Below, one piece after another: positions 42,652 to 51,750 of a stretch of DNA of 58,241 nucleotides. Positions within the stretch are counted from its first letter, which is position 1. The number at the start of each line of letters is the position of its first letter. Origin of the DNA: Lachnospiraceae bacterium (lineage in GTDB: Bacteria > Bacillota > Clostridia > Lachnospirales > Lachnospiraceae); the NCBI GenBank assembly GCA_021153325.1, contig JAGKTQ010000013.1:1-58241 (forward strand), written 5' to 3'. The notes below the pieces were generated by a model. It was given only the letters and a program-made list of their open reading frames with translations, had not been told where the DNA came from and did no database searches. Made by a program: the position numbers and the translations under genes.

Positions 42652-43677
42652 TTATTTCTTATATAAATCATCCAGCTGGTGCATCAGGGTCTTTAATGTT
42701 CCTACGACTTTATCATAATCCATTCTTTTTGGCCCGATAATACCAATCGTTCCTTTCATTCCCTCCTCCAGCTCATAAGTAGCTGTTACAACACTACAAT
42801 CTTTCATGGATTGTACCGGTGTTTCATCACCGATATAGACCTGAATTCCTGTTCCATTTTCTTCGGACAGAGAATCCTGAACCAATTCGGTAAGCAGCTT
42901 CTTTTCTTCAAAGGTATTTATCAATTCACTTGCTTTTTGTTTATCTGCAAGTTCAGGATATTTCAAAATATTGTTTGTGCCACTTGTGTAAATCTCCAAA
43001 TCTTCGTCCGCCTTGATCGCTTCTGCAACTGCGTCAATCACATCGCCCACAATATCACTGTGTATTCCTGCCTGCTGTTTCATAGCAGAGATCATGCCCA
43101 GATTGATTTCTTCAAGAGATAGACCATTTAAGTGTGTATTCAAAAGAATATTTAACTTAAGTAATGTTTCTTCGTCCAACTCCTCGTTTACAGAAAGCAT
43201 TGTGTTCTTGATCACATTTCCTTCTACAACAATAACGGCAAGAATCTGGTTTGCATCTACCCTTGAGAGCTGTATAAATTTCAGCTTGTTGTGATGTATC
43301 TGTGGTGTCGTGATCATCGTAGCATAATTGGTATTTACAGCAAGTACCTTTGCGACCTGTTTTAAGAGGTGTTCCATTTTGTCTTCTTTTTCAAGAAGCA
43401 TTTCCTTCATCTCGTCGATTTCCCGCTCTTTGTCTTCCATCATCTTATCTACATAAAGTCTGTAGCCTTTATCAGATGGAATCCTTCCTGCAGACGTATG
43501 AGGCTGAAGGATATATCCTAACTCTTCCAAATCTGCCATTTCATTACGGATAGTTGCTGAGCTCAAGTTCAAGTCCGTATATTTTGAAATAGTTCGACTT
43601 CCCACCGGTTCACCGGTTTCTAAGTAGTTACGGATAATGGCTTGCAATATTTTCATTTTTCTTTCATCTAACTGCAT
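42652..43677 (-). CDS. hrcA: heat-inducible repressor HrcA
   Basis: 341 residues from ATG 43677 (MQLDERKMKILQAII), with GAGGTGG upstream; a TTG higher up lies inside the CIRCE operator and is not the start. Winged-helix N-terminus (YTDLNLSSATIRNEMADLEELGY) and the HrcA GAF-like core follow. It binds CIRCE at 43700-43726 and represses this operon; GroEL is its usual folding partner. Confidence 0.95.
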   Translation of the reverse strand: MQLDERKMKILQAIIRNYLETGEPVGSRTISKYTDLNLSSATIRNEMADLEELGYILQPHTSAGRIPSDKGYRLYVDKMMEDKEREIDEMKEMLLEKEDKMEHLLKQVAKVLAVNTNYATMITTPQIHHNKLKFIQLSRVDANQILAVIVVEGNVIKNTMLSVNEELDEETLLKLNILLNTHLNGLSLEEINLGMISAMKQQAGIHSDIVGDVIDAVAEAIKADEDLEIYTSGTNNILKYPELADKQKASELINTFEEKKLLTELVQDSLSEENGTGIQVYIGDETPVQSMKDCSVVTATYELEEGMKGTIGIIGPKRMDYDKVVGTLKTLMHQLDDLYKK

Positions 43678-43699
43678 CCTGCCACCTCTTTTCCCATTG

Positions 43700-43726
43700 T
43701 TAGCACTCAACCTTTAGGAGTGCTAA
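43700..43726 (-). promoter_or_regulatory. CIRCE operator
   Basis: TTAGCACTC, nine bases, GAGTGCTAA: a perfect CIRCE inverted repeat, 23 bases before the hrcA ATG. This is the binding site of HrcA. Confidence 0.98.
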
Positions 43727-43740
43727 CACCTTATAGACAT

Positions 43741-43769
43741 AAAATAGCACTTACTTATTTTATTGTCAA
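43741..43769 (-). promoter_or_regulatory. promoter of the hrcA operon
   Basis: TTGACA (43764-43769), 17-base spacer, TATTTT (43741-43746), directly above CIRCE so HrcA can block early transcription. Confidence 0.8.
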
Positions 43770-43834
43770 CAATATTTCCAAAAATAATTTATTAAAGAAT
43801 TCTAAATTACATTTTCTTTTTTATTCATTTTTTT

Positions 43835-43881
43835 GCAAAAAATAAAGTGCCGCTCTGCGAACTCATCGCTTTGCGGCACTT
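43835..43881 (-). terminator. intrinsic terminator of the flotillin gene
   Basis: AAGTGCCGC / GCGGCACTT stem (43845-43853 with 43873-43881) followed by TATTTTTTG on the minus strand. Confidence 0.88.
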
Positions 43882-43901
43882 ATTATCATACTTTATGTAA
43901 T

Positions 43902-45416
43902 TTATATGGTAGAATCTACAATAGCTGATGCAACTTCATCTTTTACTGCATCGGAAGTATTATCAAGACCTGTAATATTAATGTTGCGGTTTACTTTTGC
44001 ATCATAGCTTCCTGCTTTTACAATTTCAGAAAGATCGATGCCGACCGTTTCTTTCATAGATTCAAATAGCTTTGCCATAACAGCTGGTACGTTTCCTGCA
44101 ACGTCACCTACACCATTACTTGCACTGTCTCCACCACCAATGATAGTGATCTTATCAATCTGTTTAAGTGGCTCGGAAATCTTTCCTGCAATATCAGGTA
44201 ATACATTGATAAGCATTTCTGCCATAGCTGCGTTGTTGTATTTCTGATAAGCTTCTGCTTTTTTCTCCATAGCTTCTGCTTCTGCAATACCTTTTGCACG
44301 AATGGCTTCTGCTTCTGCTTCACCGACCATACGAATACCGACAGCTTCCTGCTCTTTTGCATATTTCTGTGCTTCGGCTGTTGCCTTCATAGCTTCTGCT
44401 TCTTTTTCACGTTCGAATTTTTCTGCTTCTGCTCTTTTCTGGCGTTCGTACAATTCTGCTTCCGATTGCTGCTGACGGGCAAATTTATCTGCTTCTGCCT
44501 TTTTCTTAACCTCAGCATCCAATGCCTTTTCTCGTACTTCTGCTTCACGCTGTTTTAAGACAACTTCTTTTTCCTGTTTTGCAATGCTTGCTTCTGCTGT
44601 TGCAATCTCGATTGTCTTTCTCTGTTCCTGTTCCTGAATGCTATAGGCAGCATCTGCTTCTGCTCTCTTTGTATCTTCCTGTTTCTTTAATTCTGCCTGT
44701 TGCAGGGCAAGTTCATTATTTTTCTTTGCAATTTCTCTAGCTGCATTAACACGTGCATCATTAGCCTGTTTATCTGCTTCTGCTTTTGCAACTGCAATTT
44801 CCTTATCCGCTTCTGCTTTCGCAATGGCTGCTTTTTTCTTAATCTGTGAAATATTATCAATACCTAAGTCATCGATAACACCATTGCTGTCTGCAAAATT
44901 CTGTACATTGAAACTTACGATATCAAGACCCATTGCTGCAAGATCAGGCTCTGCATTTTCTTTTACAAGATTTGCAAACTTCTGACGATCGCTGACCATC
45001 TCTTCCAATCGCATACGGCCTACGATTTCACGCATATTACCTTCCAATACTTCTCTGGCAATTCCTGCTATGTACTGCGTATTCTGATTTAAGAAGTTCT
45101 CTGCTGCAAGAGAAAGTTTAGCCGGTTCACTACTGATCTTGATATTAACAGCTGCATCAACCTGAATGTTAATGTAGTCTGCTGTAGGAACTGCATTGGA
45201 TGTCTTCACATCAATGGCAATCAATTTCAGACTCAACTTATCCATTCGTTCTAAAAATGGAATCTTAACGCTTGCCTTTCCGATAATAACCTTCTTACGA
45301 AGACCTGAAATAATAAAGGCTGTATCTGGTGGTGCTTTTTTGTAACCGGTTACTATTATGACAAGAATCAATACAATAACCAGTGCGAGAATGATTTTTC
45401 CAATAATCGCTCCCAT
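43902..45416 (-). CDS. flotillin-like SPFH membrane scaffold protein
   Basis: 504 residues. N-terminal membrane anchor (IILALVIVLILVIIVTGY), SPFH/band-7 domain (about 25-200, ISGLRKKVIIGKASVKIPFLERMD), then about 200 residues of Ala/Glu/Lys-rich coiled coil with repeated EAEA motifs, and a C-terminal domain with DIAGKISEPLKQIDKITIIGGG. It matches FloT/YuaG, which organises membrane microdomains. It stands alone, without the NfeD partner that often accompanies it. Confidence 0.93.
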   Translation of the reverse strand: MGAIIGKIILALVIVLILVIIVTGYKKAPPDTAFIISGLRKKVIIGKASVKIPFLERMDKLSLKLIAIDVKTSNAVPTADYINIQVDAAVNIKISSEPAKLSLAAENFLNQNTQYIAGIAREVLEGNMREIVGRMRLEEMVSDRQKFANLVKENAEPDLAAMGLDIVSFNVQNFADSNGVIDDLGIDNISQIKKKAAIAKAEADKEIAVAKAEADKQANDARVNAAREIAKKNNELALQQAELKKQEDTKRAEADAAYSIQEQEQRKTIEIATAEASIAKQEKEVVLKQREAEVREKALDAEVKKKAEADKFARQQQSEAELYERQKRAEAEKFEREKEAEAMKATAEAQKYAKEQEAVGIRMVGEAEAEAIRAKGIAEAEAMEKKAEAYQKYNNAAMAEMLINVLPDIAGKISEPLKQIDKITIIGGGDSASNGVGDVAGNVPAVMAKLFESMKETVGIDLSEIVKAGSYDAKVNRNINITGLDNTSDAVKDEVASAIVDSTI

Positions 45417-45509
45417 AATTTCCCTCCTTAATGGAATATAAAATAAAAGTAAACTGTCCCGCTATCCCTTTAAAATCTTACTTTTTTTGACATCCGACGC
45501 GGTGCTTTA

Positions 45510-45538
45510 AGTATATAATATATACGAAAAAATAGCAA
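45510..45538 (-). promoter_or_regulatory. promoter of the flotillin gene
   Basis: TTGCTA (45533-45538), 17-base spacer, TATACT (45510-45515), 94 bases before the ATG. Confidence 0.5.
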
Positions 45539-45604
45539 ATTATATTCCTGAATGCTTATCAATAAATTTTTTCAAAAAGTTTCTCAGAAATCGGCTTGAA
45601 TACA

Positions 45605-45633
45605 TTGACAGACTTGTATATAAGCAGTATTAT
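45605..45633 (+). promoter_or_regulatory. promoter of dapL
   Basis: TTGACA (45605-45610), 17-base spacer, TATTAT (45628-45633), 46 bases before the ATG; divergent from the flotillin promoter. Confidence 0.8.
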
Positions 45634-45678
45634 TTTAGTGTTCCTATTAAGAACTACGAATTAGAAAGGAGATTTATC

Positions 45679-46875
45679 ATGCCAAAGTTAAATGAAAACT
45701 ATTTAAATTTGAAAGAAAGCTATTTATTTGCTGAAATCGCTCATCGTGTAAACGATTATGCCAAAGCAAATCCGGATAAAAAAATCATTCGTCTTGGAAT
45801 CGGTGACGTTACTCGTCCTATCGGTTCTGAAATGATTTCCGCATTACATGAAGGTGTAGATGCAATGGCTTCTTCCGAAACCTTTAAAGGATATGGTCCT
45901 GAACAGGGTTACGACTTTTTAAGAGATGCTGTTGTTTCTTATTATAAAGAGAACGGTGTTTCCATTAATGCAGATGAAGTATTTGTATCTGATGGTGCCA
46001 AGAGTGACACAGGAAATATTACTGATTTATTTGATAAAGATAATGTTATCTTAATTCCTGATCCTGTTTATCCAGTTTATGTAGATACTAACATTATGAA
46101 TGGAAGAAACATTACTTATATTGATGCAAATGCAGAAAACAACTTCCTTCCAATGCCGGATAAAAATGTACATGCTGATATTATTTATATCTGCTCTCCG
46201 AACAATCCGACAGGTGCTGCTTACAACCATGAGCAATTAAAAGAATGGGTAGATTATGCTTTAGCTAATGACGCAATCATTCTTTATGATTCTGCTTATG
46301 AATGCTTTATTACCGATGAAACACTTCCGAGAAGTATTTTTGCGATTGAAGGTGCAAAGAAATGTGCGATCGAATTTTGCTCCCTTTCCAAAACAGCAGG
46401 ATTTACTGGAACAAGATGTGGTTACACAATCGTTCCAAAGGATTTAAAATTCACCGTTTCTACTGGAGAAGAAATGTCCTTAAATGCAATGTGGAATCGT
46501 CGCCAGACTACAAAATTCAATGGCGTTTCTTATATTGTACAGAAAGGTGCTGCTGCCGTATTCTCTAAAGAAGGTATGGCACAGTGTAAAGAAAACATTG
46601 CTTATTATCAGGAAAATGCCAAAATTATTGCTGACTGCCTTGGCAAAAAAGGCATTCGCTATTTTGGTGGCGTAAACTCACCATATATCTGGTTTGAGTG
46701 CCCGAATGGTATGGAATCCTGGGACTTCTTTGATTACCTCTTAAAGAATGCACAGGTTGTAGGTACTCCGGGTGCAGGCTTTGGAAATAATGGAAAGAAT
46801 TTCTTCCGCCTCACTGCTTTCGGAAATAGAGAAAATACAATGGAAGCTATGGAACGTATCAACAAGTTGTTCTAA
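45679..46875 (+). CDS. dapL: LL-diaminopimelate aminotransferase DapL
   Basis: 398 residues, fold type I PLP enzyme. IRLGIGDVTRPIG, ETFKGYGPEQGYDFLRDAV, CSPNNPTGAAY and the PLP Lys in SLSKTAGFTGTRCGY are diagnostic of DapL, which turns tetrahydrodipicolinate into LL-diaminopimelate in one step, bypassing the acylated intermediates of lysine and peptidoglycan synthesis. GAAAGGAG precedes the ATG. Monocistronic. Confidence 0.95.
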   Translation: MPKLNENYLNLKESYLFAEIAHRVNDYAKANPDKKIIRLGIGDVTRPIGSEMISALHEGVDAMASSETFKGYGPEQGYDFLRDAVVSYYKENGVSINADEVFVSDGAKSDTGNITDLFDKDNVILIPDPVYPVYVDTNIMNGRNITYIDANAENNFLPMPDKNVHADIIYICSPNNPTGAAYNHEQLKEWVDYALANDAIILYDSAYECFITDETLPRSIFAIEGAKKCAIEFCSLSKTAGFTGTRCGYTIVPKDLKFTVSTGEEMSLNAMWNRRQTTKFNGVSYIVQKGAAAVFSKEGMAQCKENIAYYQENAKIIADCLGKKGIRYFGGVNSPYIWFECPNGMESWDFFDYLLKNAQVVGTPGAGFGNNGKNFFRLTAFGNRENTMEAMERINKLF

Positions 46876-46905
46876 ATCGTTTCCTTGCTCAACAGATAAA
46901 AAAAT

Positions 46906-46940
46906 AAAACCCGGTTTCATCTTTGATGAAATCGGGTTTT
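46906..46940. terminator. bidirectional terminator between dapL and the DUF6465 gene
   Basis: A 16-bp stem with one wobble (46906-46921 with 46925-46940) bounded by T-runs in both directions. It serves dapL on plus and the convergent DUF6465 gene on minus. Confidence 0.88.
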
Positions 46941-46978
46941 CTGTTACAGCATAAAACAAATAATATGTATCCTATAAA

Positions 46979-47413
46979 TTAAATACAAAAACTTCCTTCA
47001 ACTTCGCCGTTGATAACATAGTAAGCCATGTTTTCTTCTGGTTTAACATAAATATCAACACTCTTGAAATCAGCTGCTTTTTTCTTTAAATCATATTTCC
47101 AAATATCTTTTGCGATTTTAACAAGTTCTTCTGTTTCATATGATTTTCCGCTAAACTGAACATGTACAGATGCTTTTACTGCTTCTTTTTTTGCAGTTTC
47201 TTTTTTAGCTGTAGTTTTCTTTGCAGCTGTCTTTTTAGCAGCTGGTTTCTTAGCTTCTACTTTTTTCTCTTCTACTGCTTTTTTTGGTTCTACAGTAACA
47301 TCCAATTTCATCTGCTCAGCCTTAACTTCAACTGGTTTTGCTTCTGCTTTTTTTGCTTCTACTTTTGTCTGAACCTTTGCTGTTGGTTTTGCTGTCACTT
47401 TTGACGTTGCCAT
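46979..47413 (-). CDS. DUF6465 protein with Lys/Ala-rich histone-like arm (144 aa)
   Basis: ATG 47413 (MATSKVTAKP) behind AGGGAG; the frame is open 20 codons higher but lacks a ribosome site. Residues ~1-85 are low-complexity, with AKKTAAKKTTAKKETAKKE repeats resembling histone H1 tails and suggesting nucleic-acid binding. The C-terminal ~60 residues (SVHVQFSGKSYETEELVKIAKDIWKYD) are the DUF6465 domain, known to me mainly from Lachnospiraceae. Function unknown. Confidence 0.8.
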   Translation of the reverse strand: MATSKVTAKPTAKVQTKVEAKKAEAKPVEVKAEQMKLDVTVEPKKAVEEKKVEAKKPAAKKTAAKKTTAKKETAKKEAVKASVHVQFSGKSYETEELVKIAKDIWKYDLKKKAADFKSVDIYVKPEENMAYYVINGEVEGSFCI

Positions 47414-47495
47414 ACTACATTCTCCCTTCACATGCAGGCAGCCATTCTTGTTTAACAACGGCATCCCCGCCATCTCGTCTGTATAAACTCCTCAT

Positions 47496-47519
47496 AAGCA
47501 CGCCTCTCCCGCACGCTTA
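47496..47519 (-). other. short hairpin in the DUF6465 leader
   Basis: TAAGCGTGC / GCGTGCTTA stem with two wobbles around GGGAGAG in the 5' leader. No U-tract. It may stabilise the message. Confidence 0.4.
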
Positions 47520-47527
47520 CTCTTCTT

Positions 47528-47556
47528 AGCTTAACGCGTAAATACGCCGTTGTCAA
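47528..47556 (-). promoter_or_regulatory. promoter of the DUF6465 gene
   Basis: TTGACA (47551-47556), 17-base spacer, TAAGCT (47528-47533). Confidence 0.65.
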
Positions 47557-47598
47557 CATTTTGTGCAATTTTGTTTTTCTTGTCAAGTACTTTTTTTA

Positions 47599-48420
47599 TT
47601 ATTTTATTAAATAAAAATATGCAAGCACTACAACTCCAAGTACGATTCTATACCAGCCAAACACTTTAAAATCATGTTTTTTAATATATCCCATAAGGAA
47701 GCGGATAACAATAACAGATACAATAAATGCAACCGCCATTCCTACGAGCAGGATCACTGCCTCTGCCCCTGTAAAAGCTAAACCGAATTTTACTATTTTC
47801 AATAAGCTTGCTCCAAGCATAACTGGAATCGCCAAAAAGAATGTAAATTCTGCTGCAACCGTTCTTGATACACCAATGAGCAAGGCTCCAAGTATAGTTG
47901 CACCGGAACGGGAAGTACCTGGAAATACTGCTGCAATCAATTGGAACAGACCAATGATCATTGCCGTTTTATAAGTAATCTGGGACAGCTCTGTAACACG
48001 CGGCTTTAATTCTTTATTTTTATTTTCGATTATAATAAATGCAATACCGAAAACAATTAAAGCGATAGAAACGGATACCGGATTGTAAAATAATGCCTCA
48101 AGCTGTTCATCAAAAAGAAGCCCTACAACAGCTGCCGGAATACAAGCAGCTATAATTTTGAACCACATATCAAAAATATCCTTTTGTATGACTGGCTTCT
48201 CTTTCAATTTAAAAGGAAACAACTTGCCCCAGAATAACACGACCACTGCCAAAATAGCTCCAAGCTGTATTACTACAAGAAACATTTCCCAAAATTCCGG
48301 AGAAACATCCAACGTTACAAATTCATTCAACAAGATCATATGTCCGGTACTGCTTATTGGAAGCCACTCTGTAATTCCTTCCACAAGACCGAATAAAATC
48401 GCTTTTAAAATCTCAATCAT
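47599..48420 (-). CDS. uppP: undecaprenyl-diphosphatase UppP (BacA)
   Basis: 273 residues with about eight TM helices. Motifs LVEGITEWLPISSTGHMIL and FPGTSRSGATILGALL hold the catalytic Glu, Ser, His and Arg. It recycles the undecaprenyl carrier for wall synthesis and gives bacitracin tolerance. Its start overlaps the patatin stop by eight bases. Confidence 0.95.
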   Translation of the reverse strand: MIEILKAILFGLVEGITEWLPISSTGHMILLNEFVTLDVSPEFWEMFLVVIQLGAILAVVVLFWGKLFPFKLKEKPVIQKDIFDMWFKIIAACIPAAVVGLLFDEQLEALFYNPVSVSIALIVFGIAFIIIENKNKELKPRVTELSQITYKTAMIIGLFQLIAAVFPGTSRSGATILGALLIGVSRTVAAEFTFFLAIPVMLGASLLKIVKFGLAFTGAEAVILLVGMAVAFIVSVIVIRFLMGYIKKHDFKVFGWYRIVLGVVVLAYFYLIK

Positions 48421-49273
48421 CTAAATATGCCTTTAGCCTTTCATAATTTTTTTTGCCATCTTCATAACCTACCTTATACAGCGCATCCAACTTTGCTGAA
48501 TCTTTTTCAATTCTTCCTACGCCACAGTCTGTTTCAGGGCGAAATACAAACGCCTGCCCGTTTTCTTCCTGTCTCTTCATATAATCCAATGTTGCATTAT
48601 ATTCAAGGTGACGAATTTTCATTAATTCATAAATCTTTGGATATTTTAAATATCTGACTTTCAAAAGCGCTAACATTTTTGCCGAAGCAGGTTTTCTAAC
48701 ATAATTTATATCTTTTGTCATAATGACTACATTTTTACGATTGCCGTCTAAAATAGATTTGCGAAGTGGTATGGAATCAGAAATTCCACCATCCAAATAT
48801 AAATTATCTCCTATTTTTACATTTCTAGATACAAGCGGAAGGGAACTGGATGCCCGCACTGCTTCCAAATCCGTATGTGCATCCTTAACACGAATATATT
48901 CCGCTCTTCCCGTTTTTATGTTTGTTACGACCGCATAAGCTTTTCCTTTATACTGCTCAAATGTTTCATAATCAAATGGATTTAAGTAATTTGGAATCAG
49001 ATCATAACACATTTTTACATTGAACAGATCTCCTGATGTCAAGAGACTGTCCAGACTGCAATAATGCTTACTATCCAGATAATCTACATAAATCCGATAA
49101 CCCCTCTCCCGCTGTTTTGACAAATAACTGCACATCATACATGCTCCGGCGGAAACACCATACACATTAGAAAATTCCATTCCTTTATCTAAAAAGAAAT
49201 CCAACACACCTGCCGTATATGCTCCCTTCATTCCTCCGCCTTCTAATACAAGACCTGCCTGATACATATTCAT
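48413..49273 (-). CDS. patatin-like phospholipase
   Basis: 286 residues. Oxyanion loop LVLEGGGMKGAYTAGVLD, nucleophile GVSAGACM (GxSxG) and catalytic Asp in LDGGISDSIPL. It resembles the RssA/YjjU type of cytosolic patatins. M1 and M3 are both possible starts. Overlaps uppP, suggesting joint membrane-lipid work, but the substrate is unknown. Confidence 0.9.
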   Translation of the reverse strand: MNMYQAGLVLEGGGMKGAYTAGVLDFFLDKGMEFSNVYGVSAGACMMCSYLSKQRERGYRIYVDYLDSKHYCSLDSLLTSGDLFNVKMCYDLIPNYLNPFDYETFEQYKGKAYAVVTNIKTGRAEYIRVKDAHTDLEAVRASSSLPLVSRNVKIGDNLYLDGGISDSIPLRKSILDGNRKNVVIMTKDINYVRKPASAKMLALLKVRYLKYPKIYELMKIRHLEYNATLDYMKRQEENGQAFVFRPETDCGVGRIEKDSAKLDALYKVGYEDGKKNYERLKAYLDD

Positions 49274-49335
49274 CCTTCCTCTCTTTACAACGCACTGTTA
49301 TTTCGGTCAACTACTCAAATTGGCCAAGCGAAAGT

Positions 49336-50526
49336 CTATTTTCTATATTCTGTTTCAACAAATTTACGAAATGCTGCTATAGAACGCTCTACCTTTTCCG
49401 TGTCAATGCAATATGCCATACGGAAATACCCCGGACAGCCGAAACTATCTGCTGGAACTAAGATCAAATCGTATTTTTTTGCCTTTTCACAAAAAGCAAT
49501 CGCATCGTCCTCTAATGCCTTCGGGAAAATATAAAATGTACCACCCGGCTTCACACAAGTAAATCCTAAATTCACTAATTCCTTATATAAAATATTCATG
49601 TTCGTTTCGTAGACCGATATGTCCGAAGTCTTATCTAAAACATCTACTACTCCAAGCTGCATAAGAGATGATGGACAGTTGTGTCCGATCCCTCTGGAAA
49701 TCTGTCCACACATATTTACAATTAATTCCGCATCCTTACATGCCGGATTTACTGCCAGATACCCAATTCTTTCTCCCGGTAAGGATAACGATTTGGAGAA
49801 GGAATAGCACATAATCGTATTATCGTAAAACTTTGACACAAAAGGTGCATCCACACCCTCAAATACAATTTCTCGATATGGCTCATCTGAGATCAAATAA
49901 ATATCATGTCCATATTCTTCGGATTTTTGTTTTAATAATCCTGCAAGTTTTTCCATCGTTTCCGTAGAATACACAACACCGGACGGATTATTTGGTGTGT
50001 TGATAAGGACTGCCATAACTTTATCTGTGAGCATTTTTTCAAACTGCTCGAAATTAATCTGAAAATCTTCCGTATTTGCAGGTACGATCTTTAACTTTGC
50101 GCCACTTAAATTAATATATGGATTATATTCCGGAAAATATGGTGCAAATGTTAAAATTTCATCTCCTGGTACTGTAATGCAACGGATTGCATGAGCAATA
50201 GCACCTGCTGCCGCTGATGTCATAAAAATATGCTCTTTCTTGTAATGCATTCCGAACCGCTTATTCAATGACTCTGCAACCGCTTCCCTTACCTCTGGTA
50301 TGCCAAGACTCTGGCTATATCCGTGAAGGGTCATCGGATCTTCATTCTGCAGCAAATTGATCAGGGAATCCGTAAATTCCTTTGGTGCAGGAACGGATGG
50401 ATTTCCTAAACTATAATCAAATACATTTTCATACCCAATTTCTTTTCCACGCTCTGTAGCAAATTCTGAGAGCTGACGGATCACAGATTTCCCACCTAAC
50501 ATCTCTTTATATTGTTGTGCGATCAT
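49336..50526 (-). CDS. PLP-dependent class I/II aminotransferase
   Basis: 396 residues from ATG 50526 (MIAQQYKEML) with AAAGGA nine bases upstream; ATG and TTG codons just above are less likely. NTPNNPSGVVY, DEPYREIVFEG and the PLP Lys in CYSFSKSLSLPGERIGY place it in the aspartate-aminotransferase-like group. Amino-acid specificity cannot be set from sequence. Confidence 0.88.
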   Translation of the reverse strand: MIAQQYKEMLGGKSVIRQLSEFATERGKEIGYENVFDYSLGNPSVPAPKEFTDSLINLLQNEDPMTLHGYSQSLGIPEVREAVAESLNKRFGMHYKKEHIFMTSAAAGAIAHAIRCITVPGDEILTFAPYFPEYNPYINLSGAKLKIVPANTEDFQINFEQFEKMLTDKVMAVLINTPNNPSGVVYSTETMEKLAGLLKQKSEEYGHDIYLISDEPYREIVFEGVDAPFVSKFYDNTIMCYSFSKSLSLPGERIGYLAVNPACKDAELIVNMCGQISRGIGHNCPSSLMQLGVVDVLDKTSDISVYETNMNILYKELVNLGFTCVKPGGTFYIFPKALEDDAIAFCEKAKKYDLILVPADSFGCPGYFRMAYCIDTEKVERSIAAFRKFVETEYRK

Positions 50527-50605
50527 GTTTCTCATTCCTTTCAAACACTATGCTGTCTTCGCCTGTTTTCTTTCGTTTTGAGCAGATCTTTCTGCCACGT
50601 TTCCT

Positions 50606-50634
50606 ATTATAACGCATAACTTTTTCTCTGTCTA
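50606..50634 (-). promoter_or_regulatory. promoter of the aminotransferase gene
   Basis: TAGACA (50629-50634), 17-base spacer, TATAAT (50606-50611), 80 bases before the chosen ATG. Confidence 0.65.
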
Positions 50635-50681
50635 TTTTAATGCACAAGCTACCTCTTCCTTAGAAGCACTGAAAATTGTAT

Positions 50682-51644
50682 TTATCTTACACTAGAAGCA
50701 ATAATCTCTACATTTCCCTCAATAGATACTTCGCCAAAGCCGGAAGGCAGAATGAAATGATCTCCCTTTTTAATCTTCTTGCCATTTAGTAAACCTTCTC
50801 CTTCTAAAACACTCATGATCAAAAATGGATATTCCTGTTCAAAAGTTATCGCTTCCGTTACACAAATCTTCCATATACGATAGTATTCACATTCCTTTAA
50901 AAGGTTCATCTTATTATTAGGAAGACCTAGTGTAGAGCATACGCTGTCACTTGCATCCAATGCCGGAACCGTGATCACATCAACACTTTTATCTACATGT
51001 AGTTCTCTCGGTTTTCCATCTGCAAGACGATCATAATCGTACACTCTGTAAGTAATATCACTGTTTTGCTGCGTTTCTAAGATCATTGTACCGCCTTTGA
51101 TAGCATGAACTGTGCCTGGATCGATCTGAATAAAATCTCCTTTTTTAATCGGGATTTCGCGAATGAACTCGGTCCATCTTCCCTCTCTGATCATAGCTTC
51201 CAGATCTTCTTTTGTTTTCGCATTATGACCTACTACCAAAGTAGCATTTTCTTCACAAGAAAGAATATACCAACACTCCATTTTTCCAAAAGAACCATTT
51301 TCATTTTTCATAGCATATTCGTCATTTGGATGAACCTGAATACTCAGATCTGCTTTCGCATCAATGATTTTTGTAAGCAATGGAAAACGGTCAGAATCCA
51401 CATGCCCAAATAATTCCGGATGTTTTTCCCACAGTTCTGATAATTTTTCTCCTGCGAAACTACCTTCCTTTACCATGCAGTCGCCGTTTGGATGTGCACT
51501 GACTGCCCAGCATTCTCCTGTATCATCTCCCGGTATCTGATAAGGAAAATCTATTCCTAAACGATTTCCTCCCCAGATCATCTGTTTAAAAACAGGCTCT
51601 AAAAACAACATATTTTTTTCTTCTTTATTGTTTGTTAAACTCAT
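50682..51644 (-). CDS. manA: mannose-6-phosphate isomerase, class I
   Basis: 320 residues, cupin fold. WGGNRLGIDFPYQI, LSIQVHPNDEYAM (metal-binding His), KMECWYIL (Glu), and IDPGTVHAIKGGTMILETQQNSDITYRVYDY are the class I signature blocks. GGAAGGG precedes ATG 51644. Interconverts fructose-6-P and mannose-6-P. Single gene without sugar transporters nearby. Confidence 0.92.
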   Translation of the reverse strand: MSLTNNKEEKNMLFLEPVFKQMIWGGNRLGIDFPYQIPGDDTGECWAVSAHPNGDCMVKEGSFAGEKLSELWEKHPELFGHVDSDRFPLLTKIIDAKADLSIQVHPNDEYAMKNENGSFGKMECWYILSCEENATLVVGHNAKTKEDLEAMIREGRWTEFIREIPIKKGDFIQIDPGTVHAIKGGTMILETQQNSDITYRVYDYDRLADGKPRELHVDKSVDVITVPALDASDSVCSTLGLPNNKMNLLKECEYYRIWKICVTEAITFEQEYPFLIMSVLEGEGLLNGKKIKKGDHFILPSGFGEVSIEGNVEIIASSVR

Positions 51645-51750
51645 TTTTACACCCTTCCTTCAAAGAAAGAGACGCACTCCTCTTCTTTCAAAAAGAATGA
51701 GTTAAGTACGCCTCTTCTGTTACTTTTTTATCAAACACTGTTGTCTTTTC

